From Coriaria nepalensis (lineage: Eukaryota > Streptophyta > Magnoliopsida > Cucurbitales > Coriariaceae): a stretch of 64,000 bases of DNA. The notes under the pieces were generated by a model, which was not told where the DNA came from, did no database searches, and saw only the letters and a program-made list of their open reading frames with translations. The stretch covers positions 1,681,501 to 1,745,500 of the forward strand of contig CP114496.1 in NCBI GenBank assembly GCA_027186245.1, written 5' to 3'. The position numbers were made by a program, and so were the translations under genes. Shown here in pieces: positions 41,601-53,600 of this stretch; the first letter of the stretch is position 1; each line of letters begins with the position of its first letter.

Positions 41601-44600
41601 TCTTTCAATTATTAATTATTTTTATTTTTACTTTTTGGATTCCCAACTTAGATCCAACAAATTTAAATGTTCACCTTGAGCATGGTAACCAAGATTAACA
41701 GTCTCACCACAGCATGCGCATAATTAATCCATATGCACAGCTTGTCTAGCACAAATCTACAAACAAATATAGAACCCTTCCAATTTCAATCAATAACCGG
41801 AAATAATACATAGAATATTTTTCAGATCTACTTTACCATCTCTGAATGATCTTCCCTTCCTTTTTCTAGGGGAATTGGTATGAAATCTGATTTTCACCAT
41901 ACAATATACTATCATATTCAGAAAACGGTGCTGAAGGATAACCAAAATTTAAAAAAATTTAAAAATTAAAATACATATATGTCTTACTTTCTACATACTT
42001 CATTTTCAACAATTCTATCATAGATTATAATCTAATAACATGTTTTAAATTTTTCTGAAAAACAGTATGCTGCAGACTCAGCAGTCATGGCCATGCATAA
42101 ACTGTACAGTTGATAAAGTAAATCTTTGGACCATTGGTTGAGTGTGAATTACCAACCAACTAAATCTACCGACAGCGCTCTACCCAACCATTCAAAATTG
42201 GCACTTAACCCCATTGAGGTGGTTTTCCATCCATGAAGCGTAAGGAAAGTTAACCTTGACATTTGGAGGCTGTAAATAGTTTTGATTGTCCTTCGAATCT
42301 TATCTATTAAACTTTCATCTACCACCCTTCTTTGTAAATCTAAAAGATCTCAACCCCGTTTTCACTCTCTCTAAAAATATTTGCTCTTCCCTTACAGAGA
42401 GGAAAGAAGTAAAAAAATCATTCCCTCCCTCAATATCATAATCATCATCATCATCAAAGCCCATTCCCGTTATTCTCGGGATCGGCTACAAGGATATTTA
42501 TTCTCCAAGTTATGCGATCTTCTCACATATGATAACCTAATCCAAAATCTAAAATGTCTTCATTTACCACTTTTATCCAAGTTTTCAACGGCCTACTCCT
42601 CCATCTACGTCCTCCACTTACCTCAGCAAACAAAATATAGATCAGGCGAAAAGCATCGTCTTAGCAAATATGTACAAGGTTAGTAAGATCATAACATGTT
42701 ATGGCTCTGAGTTGTATGGTAGGCACATTTCAAGATACTCGAAAAAACCAAAACTAAAATTTAGTGCCTAAACAGCAGGACTGACACTTTTAACACCACA
42801 GTGGACTCGAACAGCAATATACAACTAGATCAAAGTATTAACATCATAAAATCGGGCATACAATTATGTGTAGTCCATACCTTAAAACGAGCATGCAAAG
42901 TGAGTAAAATATCATTTAACAGTGTTGCAGGCCAGGCTGGATCTGAAAGCTCTGATGCAATGATGGATTCGAGTTCATCAAATGACTCATTCGAACTTTG
43001 CATCCAGATCAGTGCCTTGATAACCATGGCTCTAACATATACACACTCACATGCTACTGTTGTTCGAACCACTTCCATCAGTGAAGCCAACAAACTAGCA
43101 ATTGTATCTTTCTCACCTCTTGCATTAGCTAGAGAAGCAGTTCTTCTTATACCTACTCCAAAAAGGAAAGAAAATGGAATTCCAGAAACAGGAGTGCAAC
43201 ATGAGCTAGGACGAAAACTTATCATACATCAAGAAAGTACTGGTACAGAAACACATCAAATAGAACCAGTGAAAAATGTAAATGGGGATCAAGCACTGAT
43301 ATCTTGAACCACATGGCCACCCAGCTCTCAAAAAAAAGAAACAAAGTATTCCCCATTTATCCAGAAAGAAAGGGAAAAAGGGTGGAAATGCCAATATGAC
43401 ATAGTATAAATAAAGGAACTCATTAAATACAAAATACTTTTAAAATCACTGTCCGATTATGCTTACAAAGAAGAATCATATGTACATGGAATGTCCACAT
43501 AAAGACCACTCCATGTCAAGAAATAGGAACAGAAGAACCTCCTGTAAAAAAGGTGTAAAGGCCCTACACACCAAAATATTGAACTAGAAACTAATTCAAG
43601 TACCCATATTTTCTAATCATCAAAGTGCAGAAGTGTGTGTGTGTGTGTGTATATATATATAAAATAAGAAAAAATGTTATAGGAAATTCTGGAAAAGAAC
43701 AGGAATTAAAATAAAATCATTGTATTCATTCTCCTCACTAATCAACTCTGAAAAAGAATTCAATCAGAGCTAAAAAACAAATGTATCTTTCCTCCGAGAA
43801 ACCCATATCTCAGCCTAATGTAGTTTTATCATCAATCTGTTGATAAGAACAATAAGTAGGTAGAGATTATGCTGTACTGGTCAGTGAAATTTAATCTATA
43901 TTCAATCTGGTTTAGACTTGAAGAAAGGTGGAAAGTGGAATCAACAAGACATTAATAATGTTCGCCTTTAAGTCATGTAGAATGGAACTGAATTTTGCAT
44001 GCACTTCATGCACAGCAATTTCAAACTTCTATATACATTAACTTCATGTGGATAAACCTAGTTGGTTGCAATTAGGGACCACCAAATTGAAGAAAGATAA
44101 TATAAAGTTCCATGCGCATATACCAGCTACTGTCCTAAAGTATCTAGTAGCTTAATAATCTATGAAGCTCCAAGCCATATCATAAGAGCTCCAATATGGT
44201 GTGAACCCATAAATAAATTGTAAATTTTTAGAGGTAAAAGAACTATATTTTCTACTTTCAATTTACATCTTAGGGTCCCTTATATAGAAGAAAAACCCTA
44301 GTCTAACTGCATAATATTTTCCAAAACAGAAACAATTAGAATCACTAAAAATCAGCAACTAATTAATACCTAATCAGCAAACATCAAACTGATTTGTTTG
44401 CTAGAATCTTAAATATATTCTACACTCCCCCTCAAGCTTGGTTATAAATATTAATCAAGCCAAGCTTGGACTTTAGATCTTCAAACTTGATTCTTGGTAG
44501 GGCCTTAGTTAGGATATCAATTGTCTGAAGACACGTAGGCATATACAGTAGCTTGACTATCCCTTCATCAACCTTTTCTTTTATAAAGTGACGATCGATC

Positions 44601-47600
44601 TCCACATGCTTAGTTCGATCGTGATGTATTGGGTTCTTTGCAATACTAATGGTAGATTGATTATCACAAAACATTTTTATTGGGTCATCCACTTAGAATT
44701 TTAATTAGTTTAAGAGTCTTCTTAACCACATTCCCTCATATATTCCATAAGCCATAGCTCAAAATTCTGCCTCTGAACTACTTCGCAAAACTATAGACTA
44801 CTTCTTGCTTCACCATGTAACCAAGTTCCCCCATACATAGGTGCAATAACCTGAGGTAGATCTCTGGTCTTTGATTGATCCAACCCAATCTGCATCACTG
44901 TAAACTTCAATATCTCTACTTAATGTTTTTCCAAAGAACAAACCCTTTCCTTGTGTCATCTTTAGGTACCTTAAGATTCTATAAGCAGTCTCCATATGTT
45001 CTACATTTGGACAATTCATGAAGTGACTCACCTTACTTACTACAAAACTAATATCAGGTCTAGTATGGGATAAATAGATTAGCTTCCTCACAAGACGTTG
45101 GAATCTGCCCTTATCAACTAGTGTGTTGTCCTCTTTGAGTCCCAATTGTATGGTGGAGTCCATTGGAGTTTCTGCTGGTTTGCATCCCAACATTCCTGTT
45201 TCTTTTAGCAGGTCCAACACATATTTTCTTTGAAAGATCGAAATTCCCTTCTTAGACCAAGCTATTTCCATTCCTAGGAAGTCTTTTAGATTTCTCAAGT
45301 CTTTGATCTCAAATTCTTTAGCTAGGAATTCTTTAACACTATTTAGATCCTCCTCATTTTCTCCTATTACAATAATATCATCCACATATACAATACGAAT
45401 AGCAGCCTTTCTTGTGAGAGAAAATTTGACAAATAGTGTGATCCGATTGACACTGAGTATATCCATGTCCTTTGACCACCTTTGTGAATCTGTCAAACCA
45501 AGCCCTTGGCGATTGCTTGCATATCTTGTTGGTTGTATCCAATTTCCCAAACTCGAGAGGAATGTCCATATATACTTCCTCCATTAGATCTCTATTCAGA
45601 AATGCATTCTTGACATCCAGTTGGTAAAGAGGCCAATCTAGATTTGTAACTAGTGAAAGTGGGACCCGGATAGTGTTTAGTTTTGCTACTGGAGCAAATG
45701 TTTCTTCATAATCAATTCCATAAGACTGAGTAAAGCCTTTGGAAACAAACCGAGCTTTGAATATGTCCACATTTCCATCATCTCTGTACTTCACTATGAA
45801 CATCCACTTACACCCCACTGGACGCATTCCTGATGGTAATTCAGTAACTTCCCATGTTTCATTCCTTTCTAGTGCTTGAATTTCGCCAGACACAGTAGCT
45901 CTCCATTTTGGAGATTTTAGCGCTTCTTGTATGTTGTTTGGAATCTCGATTCTGTCTATGTTAGACATCGATTCCCTGAAATTGGGTGATAGTCCTTGAT
46001 AGGACACAAAATATCATATAGAGTGCTTCGTACATGATCTAACACCTTTCTTTAATGAAATAGGCCAATTAATATCATCATTTTCTAACTCGATAGGAGA
46101 AGAGTCAGAATTAGTGTTACCTGGAAGGTCTTCACTTAGCATTTGATCAAAGTGACTCATGGATCTGCTCGTGATGTACTAAGGGTTATGTTTCCACTTG
46201 ACTTCTTTTCCTTCTTGAGTAAGTAATGAGATCAGTGTTGTGTGGAATAATGTCTACAAGTGGATGAGAGTTTTGAGTAGGATAAGGATTAGGAATAGAA
46301 TTATGTACGCACTGTCTAGGCTACCTATGTGAATAGCTTCTTCACTAGGAGGATACGGTGAGGTAGTTTGGTGTCCATGTTCTATGTCCCAAAACTGATA
46401 TTCTTGTATAAAGTGGTTCTCCCCCTGAATGTTAGGTTTGAGATAAAAGGATTGTTGTTCAAAAAATATTACACCCATTGAGTTGTAGTATTTTTGTGTG
46501 CTGGGAGAGTAACACTTGTACCCTTTCTGATTTGATGAGTACCCCAAGAAAATGCCTTTGATTGCTCTAGGATCAAGTTTGCCTCTAGTCGGATTGTAAT
46601 CATGGACAAAGGCTGAGCAGCCAAATACCTTGAAAGGAACAGAGGTTATGAGGTGAGTATGTAGATAGGACTTAAGGAGGATCTGACATGGTATATGGAA
46701 ATTAAGGATCCGAGAGGTCATTCTATTTATGAGGTAGGCTGCGGTGAGAATGGCATCACCCCAATGTTGCTTTGGGACGTGAGATGATAACATGAGTGAC
46801 CTTGCAACATCTATCAAAAGTCTATTTTTACTTTCTACGATTCCATTTTGTTGAGGTATATCCACACATGAGCTTTGGTGGACAATTCCTTATTCCAGTA
46901 TGTATGTGCTAAGAGATGATGTAAAGTACTCTTTAACATTATCCGATCTGAAAACTTGTATCTTAGCTTGAAACTGTGTCTGAACCATAGAGTTGAAATT
47001 TTTTAAAATTTGGCCCACTTCTGACTTTTCTTTCATGAGAAACACCCATGTTAGTCTTGTGTGACCTTCTATTAGGGTGATGAACCAGCAGGAACCCGTA
47101 TTGGTTTTTACCCTAGAGGGTCCCCATACATCACTATGAATCATGGAGAAAGGTTGGGATGTTTTGTAGGGTTGGTTAGGAAAGGTATTTCGAGTGTGTT
47201 TTGAGAGGTAACAAATTTCACATTAAAAAACAGATAGACTTTTGTTATAGAATAATGATGGAAATAATTTCAGGAAATACATAAAGTTTGGGTGGCCTAA
47301 TCGATAGTGGCATAACATTAACAGATTATCTTTAAGACATTGACTATGAGGACTACTCGCACTTCTAGACACTAAATAATCCAACTTGCAACTGTCCACT
47401 TGAGGATCAAACATCTTAAGTAGATAGAGCTCCAAGTATATCTTATCATTGTCAATCGTCTTCCCCGAATTCATGTCCTGAAATTCACACGAGTATGAGA
47501 GAAATATAGTAACACAATTATGATCTCAAGTGAGTTTACTCATAGATAATAAATTGCAGTCTAGATTTGTAACTAAAAGGACCGAGTTTAGAGTAAGATC

Positions 47601-50600
47601 TTTTGATATTGTGATGGATCCTAAGCCGACCACTTTTCAAAGTGAACCATTTGCAATTCTGACAGTAAGAGTTTCATGGGAATGAGTAAAATTACTAAAT
47701 AGAGTTTTATCACCAATCATGTGATCTGATGCTCCGGAGTCCACAATCCATGTATTGTCCTTCTCTTTCGTAGTATTTAGAGAAGTAGCAAATTTAGTCT
47801 TTTGGGCTTTGGACCCGGTTCCAATAATGGAGGAGGGTTGTGAGGATGAAGTTGGCTGACTAAACAGCTTTTTTAAAAGATCAAGTTGTTCCCCGCTTAA
47901 CAAATTAGATTCCCCTGTTGCAGTAGGTTCTTCCAAGCAAGTATGGTTTCCACGACCTTCTTTGTTGTAAGGAGGTCGTGATGGCTTCCAGTCCAGCATG
48001 TGTCTTTAACATGTCCAGGCTTTCGGCAATCCTCACACCATAGTCGCTCCTTCCTTTGTCGACTCTCACTTGCTTGGTATTGAGCTCTTTGTTAGACCCG
48101 TCATTATTATTATTATTAGTATTATTATTATGAGGCTATTTTAGTAATTGGATGGTTAGTAGTATAAATAGGAATAGTATGGTTAGAGTTTAGGGAGGAA
48201 TTGATTTTGGAGAGTAAAAACTCTTAGGGAGAGACAGTCTACCTCTCGAATAGTAGACCAACCTATATTATTTTGATTATTGCATAATAAAGATTAGCTC
48301 TAATTCTATATCTCTAAATCGGGTCCTATCAAATTGGTAACAGAGCACTCGATCGACAATGGCTGCGAAGAAGGTAGAGGCACTTGAGGAGAAATTGGAG
48401 AGCGAAGTATCAGCGATTAAGACAACAATCAAAGAATGCTTCTCGACCGTGAAACAACAATTTTCGTCACTGGAAGCTATGTTCGTGAAACTGACCAAGA
48501 TGCAAGTTCGGTCATAGCCGAACCCTAATCAACCTACGGGCGGTCAGGCAATAAGGGAAAGCGAGGGAGAAGGCAGCCAGGGCTATCGCGTAGGAGGCGA
48601 GCAGGCTTCAGGGGGAGAATCGAGGGCAGGCTTCGCCATGGGGGGGGGGGGGGTTGATGTGGAAGGTCAGGTTAGAGGCGCCTTTGGGGGTGACCCGAGT
48701 AGTGGGTTGAAGGCGGCGGCGCCACAGTGAGGGCCGGCCGAAAGGGGTCAATTCCAACCAAGGGAAAACTGGAAAGAATTCGCTGATTGGTCTAGGGGTG
48801 GAACCGCCACTAGCAGCGGAGTAAGGACGCCAAGGCCAGATTTGAGGGTTCCGGCGGAACCCCCTTGGGCGGAGCAAGGCAGAATGTGGGCTGACCCGCA
48901 GATTCGCAAGTAGAAAATGCCGATCTTTGAAGGCGATAATGTAAGTGCATGGGTATATAGGGTGGAAAGATACTTCGCGGTTAACGGGCTATCCGAGGAG
49001 GAAAGGTTACACGCAGCGGGCCTCTATTTAGAGGGACCGGCGTTGTCATGGTTCCAATGGTGCGAGTATCGCCAACCCATTAGGTCTTGGGCTGAATTTA
49101 AGCAACGGGTAATGGTGAGGTTTCGGACCTCGCAAGATGGGGACTTGTACGAGCAGTTTTTGGCCCTTCGTCAAAAGGAGTCAGTTTTGGAATATCGGGA
49201 GAAATTTTAGTTGCTCTCGGGCCCATTAACGGGTGTCTCGTGAAAGGTCTTAGAGGGGAATTTTCTAAAGGGGTTGATGCCGGAAATTCGAGCAGCATTG
49301 AGGTTGCTTCGGCCACGAGGATTGGGGGAATACATGGACTTGGCCTTACAAGTGGAGGAGAAGAAAAATGCCAAAAAAGCAACAAAAACCAGCACTGGAA
49401 GTTTGGTTCAAAAAGGCTATTCTGGGAACTATAACGCCCGGACGCAAACTGTCACCAATGGTAAGGAGGCTTCGGGAGAGAGGAGAGCCGAAAACAGCCC
49501 GGAGGGGAGTTTCAAGAGGTTGACAGAGACCGAGTTGACGAATAAAAGAGCTAAGGGGTTGTGTTTTCGTTGCGACGAGAAATTCATGCTCGAGCACCGT
49601 TGTAAGGAGAGGAGGCTCCAGGTATTAATGGTCGATGATGAGGATGATGATGAGGTAGAAACGGACGAGGAGAGGCAGAAGGAACTAGTGCATCACCATC
49701 TAGACCCCCGGTTTCTAGACCATCCGCATCGTACCACAACTTCCCGATTTCCACCTTGAGGACAAGGTGTCTCGTTGGGAGGGGAGTAATGTTAGGCCCG
49801 TCATTATTATTATTAGTAGTATTATTATTAGTATTATTATTATGAGGCTATTTTAGTAATTGGATGGTTAGTAGTATAAATAGGAATAGTATGGTTAGGG
49901 TTTAGGGAAGGAATTGATTTTGGAGAGTAAGAACTCTTAGGGAGAGACGGTCTACCTCTCAAATAGTAGACCAACCTATGTTATTTTGGCTATTGCATAA
50001 TAAAGATTAGCCCTAATTCTATATCTCTAGATCGGATCCTATCACTCTTCTAACAGCTAAAGCCGAGACTTTCAGGTTTTGAGCGACCGAGTGAGATTTA
50101 ATTATTATCATTTTTCTACTTCTCTCTTTCCTTACTTCAGAAAAAGCCTCCTTTACATTCAGTGGAGGTTTATAGCCTCTGATTCTCCCTCTCACTTTAT
50201 CTAGATTTTGGTTTAGTCCAATTAAGAACTTGTACAATCTCTTCCTCTCAACAATCTGCTTATACACCTAGATGTCTTCAGTGCACTTCCATGAATGGAT
50301 CTTGCACAAGTCAAGTTGTTACCAGTAGCAGGTAAGGGCATTATAGTATTGAGTTACAGTCAAGTCGAATTGCCGTAAGTCATGTAGGTTGCTCTCTATC
50401 TCGAACTGTTCCGAGGTGTTTTCATTGTTGGAGTAGGTCTCCCTAACTGCCTCCTAGATCTCTTTTGCCATTTTATATAGTAGAAAGTTTTCTCCAATGT
50501 CATTGGTCATGGAGTTGATGAGCCATGACATGACTATGTTGTTTTCCGTCTTCCATACTCTAAACTTCGAATCATCTTTTTCTGGTTTAGTTACCTCACC

Positions 50601-53600
50601 AGATAGATATTCATACTTGCCTTTGCCGCAGATGTACATCATTACTGAATTAGACCATTGAACATAATTATTCTGATTCAATTTGTGCCCTATAATGATA
50701 ACCTGATTGCATTCCGAGTTTCCGTGGTTGCCACCGACCATGGTTTCGTGATTTGAGGGGTTTTCTAGTCATCCCGTATTTTGTCATGGGGGATTGATTT
50801 GCTAGAGTTCAGAGAATATGATGATGCTCTGATACCATGTAATTTTTAGAGGTAAACGAACTATATTTTCTACTTTTAATTTACATCTTAAGGTCTCTTA
50901 TACAGGAGAGAAACCCTAGTCTAACTACATAATATTTTCCTAAACAGAAACAATTAGAATCCCTAAAAATCTACAACTAATTAATACCTAATCAGCAAAC
51001 AATGCTTACTTTCAGGGTGCGAGTTTTCACCACCATCAGAATCAAGTGAGTCTACAGCATTAGAGAACGTATTAACATGAGCTCCTTCATCAATATCTTG
51101 TAACCCTAAAGTAAAAGCAGCAGCGCGGCTTTTCCCCATCTCCTGAACAACTCTTGCTGCAGCATGAAGAACTGGCCGAGAAAAACTACGGAAAGAACTT
51201 TCTAACCTGAACGAAAAGCGAAGAGAAAAAAGAGAATAATAAACACGAAGTGAAAAAAAAAAACTCTTGCACAATTAAGATACAGCTAGAAATACAAGAT
51301 GATTTGAGCTCAATTTACTAAGAATTTTGTATTTAAAATCTAAGAAAGATATTGACAGCACAGATAGAGATGAGTTGGATACAAAAAGGAGAAAGACTGA
51401 CACAATACACATGATGAAAACAAAAGAGGCGAGAGACAGTTTTTCAACCTTCTCATCACAAGTTTAATAAGCGGTTGTGGACGCCTTGTCTTTTGATATT
51501 TATCTTTGGAAGATTCCTTCAATGGTGCTTCTGGTATTTTGAGAATCTCCCTTGTCAAACGATACCACCCAGTAGCTCGTTCTTCAATCCTACATTTTGT
51601 GAATTTAAGGAAAGCTATCAGACAGGGAACATCCACCTTTTGAATGAAGATATGAACTCTACCTCTCTGTTCCATCTGATTTTCCCAATACACATAAGAT
51701 TGCCTCAAAGCAAACTCTTTCGCTGGGATCAAGAACAAGCTGATATAGCACCGAGCTGAACTGAGATCTTATATCCGGTCTTTCTACAGGGACATCATTT
51801 TTTTCACAATCAATCATCCCAAAGTTAAAGATAAATACTGAACAAATGCATAAGTTTCTAACAGACTTACCATCCAATGCTCGAGCCCTGGATATTGAAT
51901 GGCACAAACGAGCTAGAGAGACCCTAGCAAGAACATCATGTAAATGGAGAACATCGAGTAATGCCCCTAATTCAGAGAACAGAAAAAAAATTGTCAAAGA
52001 GGGGGGAATGAATAAGTAGTGGAAGAACTTTTACCTGGGAAAAGAGGGAGAGAGAGATATACACATTTCAAATAGAAACTAGAAAGGCTTTATCCAAGAA
52101 AATTAACATATTCTCTAATGACATCAGAATTGCCATAGCGTGAAAGCTAGTGTCACATAGGTAGAAGACAAACCATGTTTTCAACATACCATCACATGTG
52201 ATGCATGTCATCCATACAAGTATCCAAGTGTCATGCTCATATCATGCCATGTGTGACATACTTGGGCCTTATTGGTTGCAAATAAACATATAAAATGTTT
52301 GGTCCTCATCATCTATTGTCAATCGGTTTTGAATTTAGACTTTAAAGTCCTACACAAATAGTGGAGATAGAGAAAACAATTCCCAGGAAACAAATGATGG
52401 ACTAGCACACATTCAAAATCATGAGACTTATGTTTTATAAATTGGGAAAAGATATATGTATGCTTACACTTGAGCAACCAGACCATATACATAATAAATT
52501 GTCATTCCCTTCTTTGGTCAATAATAAAATCTAGTGTTCCATGATCTCAAATAAGAATCCAGCATGGAATTTAAAAAGGTAAATATTCTTATCAGATTAT
52601 AGCAAGAAGAATAAGAGCATTTTAAGAGATGGAATGCATTTAAAAACTATACCACCAGGTTGAACAAGCTTTCCTGCACAAAAGCAAGAACGAAAAGCAT
52701 TAGATGCCAGCGTTAACAAATAAGCGACAATTTTAGTGAGCGCAGAAAGAAAACAGGTAACTTTCTCATGAAAAAAAATGCAAATGAGTTTGTAAGTGAT
52801 GGAAGCGAAGCGACCTGAGGCCATTGCAACTCCATAAGGGTCTCTTGTTGCTAGCTTAGAGAGAATTTCCAAAGCATGCCTCACAGCGATGGGATCAGCA
52901 AATGAAACCCTGCAGTTGAATACAAATTGGCCTTCAAATTGAGGAACAAAAAAAAATCCATGATTATGGTTCAACTATCATGATGTACAACGCAGGAATA
53001 TTGTAGAAGGAATATAATGCAGCCCTCGGATGTGTCATACTTTATCATATATCCATTTTGGTTTAGCATGAGACAAGCTACCCAATGATATGAGAATGGA
53101 CCGGAACTTCCCAATCTCCTAAAATACCAAATGAATTGAAGAACGCATTTTCTTAGATAATGAGTTCTTATAAATGGGAAGTTAAGCCCATGTCCAACTC
53201 CAACTTTCCTTTCATATTGAAACATTTGCATGGTAAATCGGTTATCAAAGCAGAGTGACTTGTCATGTTATTATTACTAATTTTCCAAGCAGTAGATAAA
53301 TGTTTAAAATTTTGTATCTGCCTATCATCAAGGTTTCCTACCATATTTATTTAATGTCATATACATCAGAAACATTAGAAATAAGAACAACTATACAATA
53401 AAAGTTTAGGCTGTGTTTGTTATTTTTTTTTTTTTTTCATAAGTTTTTTTTTTTGTAAATTATAAAATAGGAGTGGCAAAAAAGGTTTTTAATTGAAAAT
53501 TTTGTTTGGTTCGTTAAATAATTGAAAATTATTTGTCTAGTTTATTATGTGAAAATTGTTATCTTAAAATAGGAAAAACAGCTTTAGAATATTCTCCGAA

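Larger units (their letters stand above)
44432..50741 (-). pseudogene. Copia-C2 gag-pol remnants
   Basis: Gag 50454-50741 and 50019-50267 (split by TG1), protease 47637-47999 ([10 protein letters not shown]), pre-integrase 47223-47474 ([10 protein letters not shown]), integrase 46890-47144 (HSDVWGPS) and 46254-46865 ([13 protein letters not shown], Glu kept), RT 45378-46007 and 44810-45550 (YVDD kept), RNase H end 44432-44692. Frameshifted and interrupted by stops; not functional. Confidence 0.85.
44219..51001 (-). mobile_element. Copia-C2, interrupted by a nested element
   Basis: Same family and orientation as C1. 3' LTR 44219-44424 (206 bp) then polypurine tract; primer site is the complement of 50824-50837; 5' LTR 50838 to about 51001, lacking its outermost 40-45 bp. 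Without TG1 it is about 4.8 kb, more complete than C1. The truncated edge leaves no second target duplication to compare. It lies in the intron between TASH3 exons 14 and 15. Confidence 0.9.

Noticed and set aside
42801..43307. 168-codon plus-strand open frame
   Set aside because: Antisense to TASH3 exon 15; the minus-strand reading is clearly the conserved protein.
48608..48877. Minus-strand frames over the GC-rich part of TG1 (and 61292-61585 in TG2)
   Set aside because: Shadows of the Gly/Arg-rich gag region; the plus-strand frame has the domain and the start.
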